A DNA stretch of 64,000 nucleotides, from contig NZ_QJJJ01000008.1 in the NCBI RefSeq assembly GCF_003201865.1, positions 62,001 to 126,000 of the forward strand, written 5' to 3'. The translations under genes and the position numbers were made by a program. The stretch is from Methylobacterium sp. B4 (GTDB taxonomy: Bacteria; Pseudomonadota; Alphaproteobacteria; Rhizobiales; Beijerinckiaceae). Positions 18,020-28,256 of the stretch are shown here, in pieces. Under the pieces are notes generated by a model. That model had not been told where the DNA came from. It saw only the letters and a list, made by a program, of their open reading frames with translations, and did not search any database. Each line of letters starts with the position of its first letter. Position 1 is the stretch's first letter.

Positions 18020-20662
18020 TCAGCGCACCGTGGCGATGCCGTCGGCGGTGGTCGAGGTGCTGACGTTCTGGCGCAGGTCCGCCTCGCCCAGCGTCTTCAG
18101 CTCCAGCCGGAGCAGGACGGTCTGGTTGCGCTCGCGCACGCCGATCGCGGTGGCGATGGGCGAGACGATGTAGTTGAGCGAGACCGTGGTGCACTCGTCC
18201 TGATAGCCGCCGCCGAGGCTCATGCCCGAGAGATAGGCCCGGCCCGGATTGCTGTAGACCGGCGCGAGGCCGACCGGGTTGGCGAGGTAGGCGGTGTAGT
18301 AGTCCGCGAAGGTGTCGCGGGTGTCCAGGTAGTGGGTGAGGTCGACGAGCGCCGAGCCGGTGACGAACCAGTTCGGGGTGATGCGGTAGGTGGCCGAGGC
18401 CGTCACGCCCTCGCGGCGGTGGGAGAAGCCCAGCGCCGGCTGCGCCTCGTAGAAGGAGTAGAACAGCGAGGTCTCGAGCGGCAGGAACGGCGCGAAGCGC
18501 GCGGTCACGCCGGCCTCGAACCGGTTCACCGCCAGATCGCGCTGGTCGAAGCGGGCGCGGGCGATGAAGCTGATGTTCTGGTTGGGCGAGAGCTGGAAGC
18601 GGCTCACGAAGTCCGAGCGGCGGTTCTCCAGGCCGGAATCGAGGCCGACATTGGCCAGATCCCCGCGGCGGAACGAGTTCACGCCCGCGATCTGGATCGA
18701 CTCGCCGAACATCACGTTGGCGTACCAGCCCGTCGGGGTCACGACCGAGTATTGCGCGCCGAGATTGGCCCGCACGCCGCCCTCGACCCGATCGTAGCCG
18801 GAGAACTTGTCCCACTCGAAGAGCGAGGTGTCGTCGAAGACGAGGCTCTGCGCGTCCTCGTTGGGCAGGCGGCCGATCCGGGTCTCGGAGGGCCGGGCGA
18901 TCACCTGGGCGATGGGCTCCAGGGTGTGGACGCCGAGCGCGCCGAAATCGGCGACGAAGGGGTAGCGGTAATCGATGCCGATGGCCGGCATGACCCGGCC
19001 GGAGAAGCCGTCATCGACCGTGGTGATGTTGTTCACCAGCGCGTTCTGGAAGCCGGACAGGCTCGGGTTCACGAAGAAGGCGTCGGTGCGCAGGTAGGTG
19101 AAGGGCGTGAAGACCTGGCCGAAATCGTCGATGAAGCTGCGCCGCCAGGAGACCTGGGCCGAGAGGCGGGTGTTGGTGCCGCCGAGGCCCCGCACGATGC
19201 AGCGCTCCCGCACGAAGGTGGTGCAGGTCTCATAGAGCGGGTAGCTGATCCCGTTGACGCTCGGGGCGAACAGGTAGCTGCCCGTGCGCGGGATGCCCTG
19301 GAAGTCGGTGGCCTCGCGGGTGAGGCTGGTGACGTTGGCCTCGAAGCGCACCTCGCCGCCGAGCGGCTTGGGCCCATCGATGCGCTTGTCGTAGTCGATC
19401 ACCGGCAGGACGACGGGCTGCTCCTTCTGCCAATCGAAGCTCGACAGGGCCTTGAAGTAGTAGCCGCGCATCTCGAACCAGGAGCGGTCGCCCTGGCCGA
19501 CGAGGTAGGCGCTCGACACCGCCTCGCGGAAGTAATCCGTGGTGATGTTCTGGTTGCGGATGCGGTAATTGTCGAGGAACCACTTGTCGGTGACGCCGAC
19601 GAGGTCCCAGCCGGTGCGCCAGTTCTCGTTGATGTAGAAGCGCCCGCGCGATTCGATCGAGCCGCGGAAGTCGCGGTCGGCTGCGCCCAGCGGCCCCGGC
19701 AGGAAGGCCGAGGGCGTCGACTGGAAGATGCCCGACAGGCGCAGGTTGTACGACCCGTTGTCGATCCGCTGGCGGAACTCGGCCTGTCCCAGCACGCCCT
19801 GGCGCGAGACGAAGGCGGGCGAGATCGTCAGGTCGTAGCTCGGATCAAGGTTGATGAAGTACGGCGTCGCCACGCCGGTGCCGATCGCCGTCGAGGTGAT
19901 GAAGCGCGGCGTCAGGAAGCCGGTCTTGCGCTTCACCGTCGGGTCGGCGGATTCGAAATAGGGCAGGTAGGCGACCGGAATGCCGCCGAGTTCGAGGGTC
20001 GAATCCTCGTAGGTGATCGTGTGGGTCTGGTTGTTGTGGACGATCTTGGACGCCTTGATCTGCCAGAGCGGCGGCGTCGTCGGGTTGTCCTTGCAGGGCT
20101 CGCAGGCGGTGTAGGTGGCGTAGTCGAAGCTCGACTGCTCGCCCGCGATCCGCTCCGCCCGCGGGGCGGAGATGCGCGTGCGCACGGTCTCGCCCTTCAT
20201 CTGGACGGTCTGCTGGATGCGCAGGGCATCGACGAAGCCGTTCTTGAAGTCGTCGGTCAGCTCCATCCGCTCGCCGGTGACCAGCGCCCCGGTCTCGTCG
20301 GTCAGGCGGACGTTGCCCTCCGCGAAGACGCGGCTGGTGCCCCGGTCGTAGCGGACCCGGTCAGCCTGGAGCGTGCGGGCGCCGTAATGCAGCTCGGCAT
20401 TGCCCCGCGCGGTCACGGTGTTGCGGTCGTTGTCGTAGATCAGCTCGTCGGCTTCCACGAGCAGGCGCTGGCCGGGCTTCTCGCCCTTGCCGCCTCCGGC
20501 GAGCTTCTCGAGTCCGGCCTGGGCATGGGCGCGCTGCGCGGTCAGCCCGAAGGCTGCCGTGAGCAGAGCGGCCATCGAGACCGTGATCGCGATGTCGGCG
20601 ACCTTACGCAACGCGTCCCTCGAACCCTGTGCAGCCCCCTGCACGACGACACGGCCCGGCAC
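18020..20662 (-). CDS. lptD: LPS-assembly outer-membrane protein LptD
   Basis: An 880-residue outer-membrane beta-barrel that, with LptE, inserts lipopolysaccharide into the outer leaflet. An N-terminal signal region (hydrophobic core near residues 25-45, cleavage after AHA) leads to an OstA/LptA-like beta-jellyroll (about 65-190; EADELIYDNDRNTVTARG, then QADRVRYDRG), followed by a large barrel with many Tyr/Phe/Arg strands. Cysteines in TACEPC (about 195) and near the C-terminus (DECTTV) are candidates for the structural disulfides that LptD needs. The start is a GTG with GGGGAA upstream, 24 bp after lptG, so it is probably co-transcribed with lptF and lptG. Confidence 0.96.
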   Translation of the reverse strand: MPGRVVVQGAAQGSRDALRKVADIAITVSMAALLTAAFGLTAQRAHAQAGLEKLAGGGKGEKPGQRLLVEADELIYDNDRNTVTARGNAELHYGARTLQADRVRYDRGTSRVFAEGNVRLTDETGALVTGERMELTDDFKNGFVDALRIQQTVQMKGETVRTRISAPRAERIAGEQSSFDYATYTACEPCKDNPTTPPLWQIKASKIVHNNQTHTITYEDSTLELGGIPVAYLPYFESADPTVKRKTGFLTPRFITSTAIGTGVATPYFINLDPSYDLTISPAFVSRQGVLGQAEFRQRIDNGSYNLRLSGIFQSTPSAFLPGPLGAADRDFRGSIESRGRFYINENWRTGWDLVGVTDKWFLDNYRIRNQNITTDYFREAVSSAYLVGQGDRSWFEMRGYYFKALSSFDWQKEQPVVLPVIDYDKRIDGPKPLGGEVRFEANVTSLTREATDFQGIPRTGSYLFAPSVNGISYPLYETCTTFVRERCIVRGLGGTNTRLSAQVSWRRSFIDDFGQVFTPFTYLRTDAFFVNPSLSGFQNALVNNITTVDDGFSGRVMPAIGIDYRYPFVADFGALGVHTLEPIAQVIARPSETRIGRLPNEDAQSLVFDDTSLFEWDKFSGYDRVEGGVRANLGAQYSVVTPTGWYANVMFGESIQIAGVNSFRRGDLANVGLDSGLENRRSDFVSRFQLSPNQNISFIARARFDQRDLAVNRFEAGVTARFAPFLPLETSLFYSFYEAQPALGFSHRREGVTASATYRITPNWFVTGSALVDLTHYLDTRDTFADYYTAYLANPVGLAPVYSNPGRAYLSGMSLGGGYQDECTTVSLNYIVSPIATAIGVRERNQTVLLRLELKTLGEADLRQNVSTSTTADGIATVR

Positions 20663-20686
20663 CGCGCTTCCCCGGAAGACCCTGCA

Positions 20687-21775
20687 TCAGCCGTCCTCCT
20701 GGTAGAGAAGCGTGAGCGTACCGAGCAGACTCCCTACCACGGCGGGGAACCACGCCGCCACTGTCGGCGCGACCATGCCGGACGCGCCCAGGCCCTCCAT
20801 GACCTGCCGCGCGACGTAGAGCACGAAGCCTGCCGCCACCCCGCCGAGCACCAGCTTGCCGACCCCACCAAACCGGAAGAATCTTAAGGAAACCGTTGCC
20901 GCCACGAGGACCATCGCGAGGTAGAGCAGGGGCGTTGCCAGCAGTACATCGTACTGGAGCCGGTAGCGCGTGGCATCCAGCCCGGCCCGCTCGTGGCGCG
21001 CGATCGTCTGTGGAAGTTGCCAGAAGGGCACAGATTCCGGGGGCGTGAAGCGCTGGCGGATCTGGCTCGGGTCGAGAGTGGAGGCCACGAGGTAGATCTC
21101 GTGGCTCTCGGGCGGCTGATCCCGTGTGAGAACCCGCACATCCTGGAACTCCCACCAGCCGTCGTGCAGGATTCCCCGCGCCGCCTCGACCTGGGCGGAG
21201 AAGACGCCCGCCTCGTCGAACAGGAAGGCGGTGACGCCGGCCAGCGTGGTGGTGCCCTCGATCGCCGTCTCGGCGCGGATGATCGCCTGACCGTCGACGC
21301 TGCGCTGGCGCAGCCAGAGGTCCTTGCCGGTGCCGGCCTTGGTGGATTTGGCGAAGATCTTCGCCTCGATCTCGCTGGAGCGCTGCTTGAGCGCCGCCGA
21401 GAGGGGATTGTAGGCACCGATGGTGAGCGCACCGATGGCGAGTGCCACGAAGGCGCCGGGCTGGAGGAACTGCCAGGCCGAGATGCCGGCGGCCCGCGCC
21501 ACCACGAGTTCGAGCTTGCGCGAGAGCTGGAGCAGGGCGGCCATGGAGCCGAACAGCACCGCGAAGGGCAGCACGCTCTCGGCCACCGCGGGCGTGCGAT
21601 AGAGCGCGAGCTGGGCCATCAGCCCCGTCGAGGCCCCCTCCGACTCGCCCGCGCGGCGCAAGAGCTCGACGAAGTCGAGGGTGTAGACCAGCGCGAAGAC
21701 CGTGAGGAACACGCCCAGGATCGTGCGCACGAAGCGCCACGCGAAGTAGCGGCCGAGGGTGGCGCCGATGAGCAT
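20687..21775 (-). CDS. lptG: LPS export ABC transporter permease LptG
   Basis: A 362-residue inner-membrane permease of the LptB2FG transporter that extracts lipopolysaccharide from the inner membrane. Transmembrane helices occur near residues 12-35, 60-85, 95-120 and in three C-terminal segments (about 270-355), with a periplasmic beta-jellyroll between them. The ATG at 21775 has a GAGGGAG ribosome site and lies 10 bp after the lptF stop. Confidence 0.95.
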   Translation of the reverse strand: MLIGATLGRYFAWRFVRTILGVFLTVFALVYTLDFVELLRRAGESEGASTGLMAQLALYRTPAVAESVLPFAVLFGSMAALLQLSRKLELVVARAAGISAWQFLQPGAFVALAIGALTIGAYNPLSAALKQRSSEIEAKIFAKSTKAGTGKDLWLRQRSVDGQAIIRAETAIEGTTTLAGVTAFLFDEAGVFSAQVEAARGILHDGWWEFQDVRVLTRDQPPESHEIYLVASTLDPSQIRQRFTPPESVPFWQLPQTIARHERAGLDATRYRLQYDVLLATPLLYLAMVLVAATVSLRFFRFGGVGKLVLGGVAAGFVLYVARQVMEGLGASGMVAPTVAAWFPAVVGSLLGTLTLLYQEDG

Positions 21776-21785
21776 GATCGCTCCC

Positions 21786-22955
21786 TCAGGCCCGCCCGGC
21801 CTGCGGCCGGCGCCGCAGGGCGGCGGCCAGCGCCCGCCAGGGCCGGCCGAGGCGCTCGCCGAGCGCGCGGGTGCGGGCACCGCCGAAGATCATGAGGCAG
21901 CAGAGCGCGATGGCGCCGAGGGGCGCGCCGTAGATCGCCGCCACGGCGCCGGGGCTGCGCACGGCGGCGCTGCTGGCGGCAAAGCCGGCGATGCGCAGGG
22001 CGATGACGCCGATCACGGCGCCGGCCACGGCGAGACCCCGGCCCTGGCGGGTGGTGCGCGGATCGCCCAGCGCGGCGAAGGCGATGAAGGCGAGCGCCAG
22101 CGGGTAGAGCCAGGCCGAGAGCCGGTCGTGGAGTTCGGCCCGGAAGCGGCCCTTCTGCAGGCGGTAATAGCCCTCGCTCGTGTCGGGGAAGAGCAAAGCC
22201 GCCGTCGAACGCTCGCGCGGCTTGTAGATCGTCTCGGAATCCGGGGGCGTGAAGGCGGCCAGATCGACGGCGTAGCGCTCGTAGCTCACGATCGAGGAAT
22301 CGCGGCTGTCCTTCTGCTGGCGGTGGATGCTGCCCTTCTCCAGCACGAGGTAGGTCTGCCCATCGACCTCGCTGACGCGGCCGCGCTCGGCCAGGTAGAC
22401 CACGGCCTTGCCGGGCTCGCGCTTGTCCTGGATGAACAGCCCCTGGAGCGAACCGTCGGGTCCGCGCTCGCGGAAATGGAAGGTGATGCCGCTGTCCAGC
22501 GAGGTGAACTGCCCCTCCTTGACGACGTTGGCGACGAAGTCGCCGCGCACCCGCGTCAGCACGTCGCGCAGCTCTTGGAAGGAGGAGGGCATGACCTGGA
22601 TCGTCAGGAAGGCGACCACCACGCTGATGGCGAAGGCCAGCGTCACGAAGGGCCGCAGCAGCTGCCGCGGCGGCATGCCCGCGGCCGACATCACGATCAG
22701 TTCGGAATCGCCGTTGAGCTTGTTCAGCGCGTAGACGCAGGCGATGAACAGCGCGACCGGGGCGATCACCGTGATCAGGGTCGGCAGCGACAGGCCGGTG
22801 ATGAACAGGAAGACGAGGAGCGTCTGGCCCTTGGCCGTGACGAGGTCGAGCTCGCGCAGGGCCTGCGTCACCCAGATCGTGCCCGTGAGCCCGATCAGGC
22901 AGGTGAGGAAGGCCCCGAGCGCGATCCTGAATATGTAGCGCTCGATCTGCGTCAT
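21786..22955 (-). CDS. lptF: LPS export ABC transporter permease LptF
   Basis: A 389-residue partner of LptG with the same architecture: N-terminal helices (about 10-35, 50-75, 100-120), a periplasmic beta-jellyroll (about 140-265), and three C-terminal helices. The start motif [17 protein letters not shown] is typical. It is the first gene of the cluster and is divergent from pepA, as in most alphaproteobacteria. The promoter should lie in the 638-bp gap between the two genes. Confidence 0.95.
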   Translation of the reverse strand: MTQIERYIFRIALGAFLTCLIGLTGTIWVTQALRELDLVTAKGQTLLVFLFITGLSLPTLITVIAPVALFIACVYALNKLNGDSELIVMSAAGMPPRQLLRPFVTLAFAISVVVAFLTIQVMPSSFQELRDVLTRVRGDFVANVVKEGQFTSLDSGITFHFRERGPDGSLQGLFIQDKREPGKAVVYLAERGRVSEVDGQTYLVLEKGSIHRQQKDSRDSSIVSYERYAVDLAAFTPPDSETIYKPRERSTAALLFPDTSEGYYRLQKGRFRAELHDRLSAWLYPLALAFIAFAALGDPRTTRQGRGLAVAGAVIGVIALRIAGFAASSAAVRSPGAVAAIYGAPLGAIALCCLMIFGGARTRALGERLGRPWRALAAALRRRPQAGRA

Positions 22956-23593
22956 CCGCGCCGTCCGGCTCCGAACCACCCCTGCTGGCCGCCGAGGCGG
23001 CGTCCCCTTGTCGCCGGTCGCGGCGACCGGGCCAAGCGGCCCGGATCGCGGCCGGACTGCCAAGTCTCGGGGCGCCCGGAATGAGGCCGTTTCGCGGCGC
23101 GGGCCTTTGGGTGCCGGGAGTGACCGGGGAGGAGCCGGCGAGAACCCGTGGAGAGGGCGTCAAGCCGCCTCCGGCTCCGGGCAGGCGACGGCGACCGCCA
23201 TCCGCCGGTCGAGCGCGCGTCAGCACACCGGGCAGCGTGGACAGCCCCGGATTGCCAGCCCCGGACAAGGACTTGCACCGGCTCTCCCGGCCCCGCGCCG
23301 CCCGCTCGGCGATCTCGGCCAGCCTTGCGACCGGGCGACGGCTCCGGACGCCCGGCGGGATTCGGTCTCGTCGCGGTCCGCGGCACGCGCGTTGTCTCTC
23401 TTGGGATCCGACGGAGCGGAAGCTTGCCCGCGAGCTAAGGACACCGGGCCATCGGTCGGCCGCTCCGACGGCCGGCCCGGTCCCGCGGCCTCGCCCCGCG
23501 TTGCGTTCTGCGCCTCAGCGGCTACACAGGTTCGCCGGTTTTCGCGAGGCACGCGGAGGGTCGGCGGCAGACGGGTTGAGAGCGAAGAGCATC
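22956..23593. other. Long gap between divergent lptF and pepA
   Basis: 638 bp with no believable gene: the open frames are Pro/Arg/Ser-rich and lack ribosome sites or family motifs. It should hold the promoters for lptF and pepA. I could not assign clear -35/-10 boxes or an RNA structure. Confidence 0.5.
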
Positions 23594-25087
23594 ATGGCCG
23601 GTGGGATCGAAATCGCCTTTGAACCGCTGACGTCGCGCGGTGGCGGGGGCGACCTCGTCGTGTTTGCGGGCGACGATCTCGCGCTCTCGGGCGCGGCCTC
23701 CGAAGCCCTGGGACGGGCGGGTGCCGAGCTGGTGGCCCGGGCCGCGGCGAGCGAGCGCTTCAAGGGCAAGGCGCAGTCGGCGCTGAGCCTGCCGGCCCCG
23801 GAGGGTGTCGAGGCCGAGCGGCTGGTGGTGATCGGGCTCGGCTCCGAGAAGGACCGGGCCAAGCTCGACTGGACGCTGCTCGGCGGCTTCACCGCGGGCA
23901 AGGTCGGCGGGCGCTCCGCCCGGGTCCTGCTCGACTGGCCGGGGTTTTCCGGCAGCGCCCGGGACGTGGCCGACTTCACGCTGGGCGCGCGCCTGCGCAG
24001 CTACCGCTTCGACCGCTACAAGACCAAGAAGAAGGACGAGGACGAGGCCGGCGCCGCCCTGACCCTGCGGGTCGCCGACCCTGCCGCGGCGCAGGCCGCG
24101 GCGCGGGACGCCGCCGCGGTGGCCGAGGGCGTGACCCTCGCCCGCAACCTCGTCAACGAGCCGCCGAACGTGCTCTACCCGGAGGAATATGCCCGCCGGG
24201 TCTCCGAACTCACGAGCCTCGGCATCGAGGTCGAGATCCTCGACGTGGCGCGCATGCGCGAGATCGGCATGGGCGCCCTGCTCGCGGTGGCCCAAGGCTC
24301 GGCCCGCGAGCCGCGGGTGGCGATCATGCGCTGGAACGGGGCGGACGACGCCTCCGAGCCGCCGCTCGCCCTGATCGGCAAGGGCGTGGTGTTCGATTCC
24401 GGCGGCGTCTCGATCAAGTCGGCCGGCGGCATGGAGGACATGAAGGGCGACATGGGCGGCTCGGCCGCGGTCGTCGGCGCCCTGCACGCGCTCGCCTCCC
24501 GCAAGGCCAAGGCGAACGTCGTCGGCGCCATCGGCATCGTCGAGAACATGCCCGACGGCAACGCCTACCGCCCCTCCGACATCGTCACCTCGCTCTCGGG
24601 GCAAACCATCGAGGTCATCAACACCGACGCGGAAGGCCGGCTCGTGCTGGCCGACGTGCTCTGGCACGTGCAGGCGACCTACAAGCCCAAGGCCATGATC
24701 GATCTGGCCACGCTCACCGGCGCAATCATCGTGGCGCTGGGCCAGGACATCGCCGGCCTGTTCTCCAACGACGACGACCTGTCCGCCAAGATCACCGCGG
24801 CGGGCGAGGCCGCGGGCGAGCGGGTGTGGCGGATGCCGCTGATCCCGGCCTTCGACAAGGCGATCGAGTCGAAGTTCGCCGACATGAAGAACACCGGCGG
24901 GCGCCACGGCGGCGCGGCCACGGCGGCGGCCTTCCTCAAGCGCTACGTCAACGACGTGCCCTGGGCCCATCTCGACATCGCCGGCGTGGCCATGGCCTCC
25001 ACCCCCTCCGAGATCAACCGGAGCTGGGGCGCGGGCTGGGGCGTGCGCCTGCTCGACCGGCTCGTGCGCGAACATTACGAGCGGTGA
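23594..25087 (+). CDS. pepA: Leucyl aminopeptidase PepA
   Basis: A 497-residue M17 cytosolic aminopeptidase releasing N-terminal amino acids from peptides; E. coli PepA also binds DNA in Xer recombination. The signature NTDAEGR is at 343-349. Two-metal ligands are visible: Lys263 and Asp268 ([10 protein letters not shown]), Asp286 (KGDMGGS), Asp345 and Glu347. The ATG at 23594 is chosen because the conserved N-terminal domain begins there. The stop overlaps the GTG of the next gene by 4 bp. Confidence 0.96.
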   Translation: MAGGIEIAFEPLTSRGGGGDLVVFAGDDLALSGAASEALGRAGAELVARAAASERFKGKAQSALSLPAPEGVEAERLVVIGLGSEKDRAKLDWTLLGGFTAGKVGGRSARVLLDWPGFSGSARDVADFTLGARLRSYRFDRYKTKKKDEDEAGAALTLRVADPAAAQAAARDAAAVAEGVTLARNLVNEPPNVLYPEEYARRVSELTSLGIEVEILDVARMREIGMGALLAVAQGSAREPRVAIMRWNGADDASEPPLALIGKGVVFDSGGVSIKSAGGMEDMKGDMGGSAAVVGALHALASRKAKANVVGAIGIVENMPDGNAYRPSDIVTSLSGQTIEVINTDAEGRLVLADVLWHVQATYKPKAMIDLATLTGAIIVALGQDIAGLFSNDDDLSAKITAAGEAAGERVWRMPLIPAFDKAIESKFADMKNTGGRHGGAATAAAFLKRYVNDVPWAHLDIAGVAMASTPSEINRSWGAGWGVRLLDRLVREHYER

Positions 25088-25884
25088 GCCGCACCGGCGC
25101 GCTCTCCGCGGGGGCGGGAGCCGGCCCGGCGGGAGAGGGGACCTCGGTGCGGGCCGGCTGGACCGTTGCCGCGGCGCCGCTCCTCGCGGCGCTGACCGCC
25201 CTGTTCGCCGTCTTCCTCACCGGCTTCGATCAACGCAGCGCGATGCCGCCGGACGTGGCCGCGCGGTTCTACGGCTTCTTCCTCGACCGCTACCCGCTCT
25301 TCGCCTTCGCCCTCGTCTACGGGCTCGCCCGCGTCCTCGCCGCGGCGCTCGCGCCGAGCCCCGCCTCGGTGCCGCGGCGGCTGATCGGGGCCGCGATCGG
25401 CCTCGCGCTGCTGCTGGGGGTGAGCCTGCACCCGACCTTCGGCGGGATGGTGCTGCGCGCCGGCTTCGGCACGGGCAGCGGTGCCTTCCTCAACGGCACG
25501 CCGATGACGCTGGCCTACGCGATGGGCGCCGCCGCCGCCGCGGGCGTGTTCGGGCTCGCCCTCGGGCTCGGCGTGCTGCTGACCGGCCGGGCGCCCGCGC
25601 CGCCGGCACGCAGCCGGCTGCGCGGCGCGGGGCGCGCGCTCCTGAACGGTCTCACCGCCTTCCTCGCCCTGTGGTTCGCCGCGGCGGTGATCGGGCTGGC
25701 CCGCGATGCCGGGTTCGGCCCCTGGCCGCGGCGGTTGCTCGATGCCCGCGACCTCGTCGTCGCCGCGGCCCTGCTGACGGTCGCCGCCCTGCCGCACATG
25801 GTCCTCGTGGCCGCGCGCCGGCCAGCGCTGACGCTGCGCGGCCAACGTCACGCCCGCCCGGGACCGGCCGGGGGCGCGGCTTGA
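25084..25884 (+). CDS. Polytopic membrane protein of unknown function
   Basis: A 266-residue protein with about six hydrophobic helices (first near residues 22-45) and short polar loops, no recognised catalytic motif. Its GTG overlaps the pepA stop by 4 bp (GTGA), so it is translationally coupled to pepA. HolC, often next to pepA in proteobacteria, is not here. Function unknown; good third-position GC supports that it is coded. Confidence 0.7.
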   Translation: MSRTGALSAGAGAGPAGEGTSVRAGWTVAAAPLLAALTALFAVFLTGFDQRSAMPPDVAARFYGFFLDRYPLFAFALVYGLARVLAAALAPSPASVPRRLIGAAIGLALLLGVSLHPTFGGMVLRAGFGTGSGAFLNGTPMTLAYAMGAAAAAGVFGLALGLGVLLTGRAPAPPARSRLRGAGRALLNGLTAFLALWFAAAVIGLARDAGFGPWPRRLLDARDLVVAAALLTVAALPHMVLVAARRPALTLRGQRHARPGPAGGAA

Positions 25885-25973
25885 TCGAACCGGTCGTAAC
25901 CGCTTAAGCCTCGGCGGAGCCGGCCCGAAGCCGGTCGCCAAGCGCCCGCCGCGACGGGCAGGGAGGATCCAGG

Positions 25974-27689
25974 ATGGTGCAGGACCGGAGCGCGGAGCGC
26001 CCTTGGCTGGCCGCCTATCCGCCCGGAATACCGCCCGAGATCGACGCGGACGCGCTCGGCACCGTGATCGACCTGTTCGACCGCAGCGTGCTGCGCTTCG
26101 CCGAGCGCCCGGCGGTCACCTGCTTCGGCGCCACCCTGCGCTACCGGGAGGTCGGCGCCGCGGCCCAGGCGGTGGCGGCCTGGCTCGCCGCCAACGGCTT
26201 CGGCAAACGCGCCGACGGCCTCGGCGACCGCGTGGCGGTGATGATGCCCAACGTCCCGGCCTGCCCCGTCGCGCTGCTGGGCGTGCTGGTGGCCGGCTGC
26301 ACGGTCGTCAACGTCAACCCGCTCTACACCCCGCGCGAACTGGCCGCGCAGATCAACGATTCCGGCGCCCGCGTCCTGTTCGTGCTCGAGAACTTCGCCC
26401 ACACGGTCGAGCGGGCCCTGCCGGACATGCCGAGCCTGGAGCGGATCGTCTTGGCCGGACCCGGCGACTTGCTCGGGCTGAAGGGGCGGGTCGTGGATCT
26501 CGTCTCGCGCCGGGTGAAGCGGGCGGTGCCGCCCTACGCCCTGCCGGCGACGAGCACCCTGCGGTTCGAGGCGGTGCTGCGGGCCGGGCGCGGCCTGAAG
26601 CGCCCCGCCGTCGCGGTCGAACCCGGCGACATCGCCTTCCTGCAATATACCGGCGGCACCACGGGCATCGCCAAGGCGGCGATGCTGACCCACCGCAACA
26701 TCATGGCCAATATCGAGCAGAGCCGGCTCTGGTTCCGCGGCGATGACGACGGGGGCGGCCAGCAGGTGGCGGTGACGGCGCTGCCGCTCTACCACATCTT
26801 CGCGTTGACGGCCTGCTTCCTGTTCTTCTTCCGGATGGGCGGCTGCTGCCTGCTGATCCCGAACCCGCGCGACATCGACGGCTTCGTGAAGACGCTCGCC
26901 CGCACCCGCTTCACGAACTTCGCCGGGGTGAACACGCTGTTCAACGCGCTCAACAACCACCCGAAGATCGGCACGGTCGATTTCTCGAAGGTCGAGTACG
27001 TGGTGGGCGGCGGCATGGCGGTGCAGTCGGCGGTGGCCGCCCGCTGGAAGGCGATCACCGGCCAGACCATCCTCGAAGGCTACGGCCTCTCGGAAACCTC
27101 GCCCGTGGTGAGCGTGAACCCGCTCGGCCTCAAGGACTGGACCGGAACGATCGGCTTTCCCCTGCCTTCGACCGAGGTGACGATCCGGGCCGAGGACGGC
27201 ACGGTGCTGCCCTTCGGCGTGCCGGGCGAACTCTGCGTGCGTGGCCCCCAGGTCATGGCCGGCTACTGGAACCGCCCCGAGGAGACGCGGGCAGCCACAA
27301 CCGCCGACGGCTTCTTCCGCACCGGCGACGTCGCCGTGATGACGCCGGACGGGCAGATCCGCATCGTCGACCGGATGAAGGACATGATCCTCGTCTCCGG
27401 CTTCAACGTCTACCCGAACGAGGTCGAGGACGTGCTCGCCGCCCATCCGGCGGTGCTCGAATGCGCCGTGGTCGGCGCGCCCTGCGGCGAGAGCGGCGAG
27501 ATGGTGGTCGCCCACGTGGTGCTGCGCGACGCCTCGGTGGAGCCGGATGCGCTGCGGGCGCATGCCCGCGCGAGCCTGACCGGCTACAAGGTGCCCCGGC
27601 GGATCGTGATCCAGGACAGCCTGCCCAAGACCAATGTCGGCAAGGTGCTGCGCCGGGCGCTGCGGGAGACCGGGGTGGGGGCCGGCTGA
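25974..27689 (+). CDS. fadD: Long-chain fatty-acid–CoA ligase
   Basis: A 571-residue acyl-adenylate-forming enzyme that activates fatty acids to acyl-CoA. The ATP loop YTGGTTGIAK is at 225-234, the A5 motif GYGLSETSP follows mid-protein, then the A8 hinge (DRMKDMILVSGFNVYP), and the A10 catalytic lysine (Lys557 in PKTNVGKVLRR). GGAGG precedes the ATG. Codons 547-571 and the stop are duplicated perfectly at 29047-29124; the catalytic lysine lies inside the duplicated block. The enzyme is intact. The symbol is by family; the acyl chain length is unproven. Confidence 0.93.
   Translation: MVQDRSAERPWLAAYPPGIPPEIDADALGTVIDLFDRSVLRFAERPAVTCFGATLRYREVGAAAQAVAAWLAANGFGKRADGLGDRVAVMMPNVPACPVALLGVLVAGCTVVNVNPLYTPRELAAQINDSGARVLFVLENFAHTVERALPDMPSLERIVLAGPGDLLGLKGRVVDLVSRRVKRAVPPYALPATSTLRFEAVLRAGRGLKRPAVAVEPGDIAFLQYTGGTTGIAKAAMLTHRNIMANIEQSRLWFRGDDDGGGQQVAVTALPLYHIFALTACFLFFFRMGGCCLLIPNPRDIDGFVKTLARTRFTNFAGVNTLFNALNNHPKIGTVDFSKVEYVVGGGMAVQSAVAARWKAITGQTILEGYGLSETSPVVSVNPLGLKDWTGTIGFPLPSTEVTIRAEDGTVLPFGVPGELCVRGPQVMAGYWNRPEETRAATTADGFFRTGDVAVMTPDGQIRIVDRMKDMILVSGFNVYPNEVEDVLAAHPAVLECAVVGAPCGESGEMVVAHVVLRDASVEPDALRAHARASLTGYKVPRRIVIQDSLPKTNVGKVLRRALRETGVGAG
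27612..27689 (+). repeat. 78-bp direct repeat, copy 1 (3' end of the acyl-CoA ligase gene)
   Basis: Identical at all 78 positions to 29047-29124, with no identity extending beyond either edge (C versus G just before, A versus G just after). It coincides exactly with codons 547-571 plus the stop codon. This is the attL-like boundary of the AT-rich insert. Confidence 0.97.
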
Positions 27690-27799
27690 AATCGTCGACT
27701 CGGCCCACACGGCCTGGTCGGCAATCATCCGCGGGGACGAGTTGCGCCCGCCGCGGCGGCTTGAGCCGCCGCTACCGGCGCCCCGCGCAAGCGACGTTC

Positions 27800-28153
27800 C
27801 TACGGCGTGTGCCCAAACAGCTTGAACAGGGTGAAGGCCAGCACGGAGACGCCGCCCAAGCAAAGCGCGATGGTCGTCAGCGTGAGTGTGATCGTTGCCC
27901 GAACGTCGGGAATGTTCGAGATCTTGCCCTCGACGCCCTGAAGGCGGCCCCCGAGTTCTCCGCCGACCTTCGCCAGAGCCTCACCGCTGGCCTTGGTGTC
28001 CAGCTTCGCCTCAAGTCCGGTCAGGCGGCTCTCGATGGATCCGAAGCGCCTCTCGCTCTCGAGCCGGCTGTCGGCGATACCCTTCGCAATGCCATCGAGC
28101 TTGCTGATGATGAGTTCCTGGCCCTTTTCCAGGGCGGCGACGCGCTGATCCAT
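27800..28153 (-). CDS. Coiled-coil protein with C-terminal membrane anchor (XhlA-like layout)
   Basis: A 117-residue protein with a long coiled coil (about 1-80; RVAALEKGQELIISKLDG, repeated SRLESERRFGSIESRL) followed by one hydrophobic helix (about 88-110) and a short tail. This layout resembles phage-associated XhlA/haemolysin-type proteins and other small anchored coiled coils; the homology is not certain. The ATG at 28153 is preceded by GGAGGAGG; an in-frame ATG at 28264 would overlap the upstream gene by 8 bp and add 37 low-complexity residues. Carried by the insert, probably co-transcribed with the zinc-ribbon gene. Confidence 0.65.
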   Translation of the reverse strand: MDQRVAALEKGQELIISKLDGIAKGIADSRLESERRFGSIESRLTGLEAKLDTKASGEALAKVGGELGGRLQGVEGKISNIPDVRATITLTLTTIALCLGGVSVLAFTLFKLFGHTP

Positions 28154-28256
28154 ATCGTCCGAGCCTCCTCCATTACCAGACCCTGCATGATTACCTTTAC
28201 TCTGCCTAGCAGAGCGCATCTGGACCGAGGGATTATTTGAGGCTAAGCGAATATGA

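Noticed and set aside
18008..20887. 959-codon plus-strand open frame antisense to lptD
   Set aside because: Shadow of lptD: no ribosome site, no signal or domain, biased composition.
23008..23622. Open frames in the lptF–pepA gap
   Set aside because: Pro/Arg/Ser-rich with no ribosome sites or recognisable domains.
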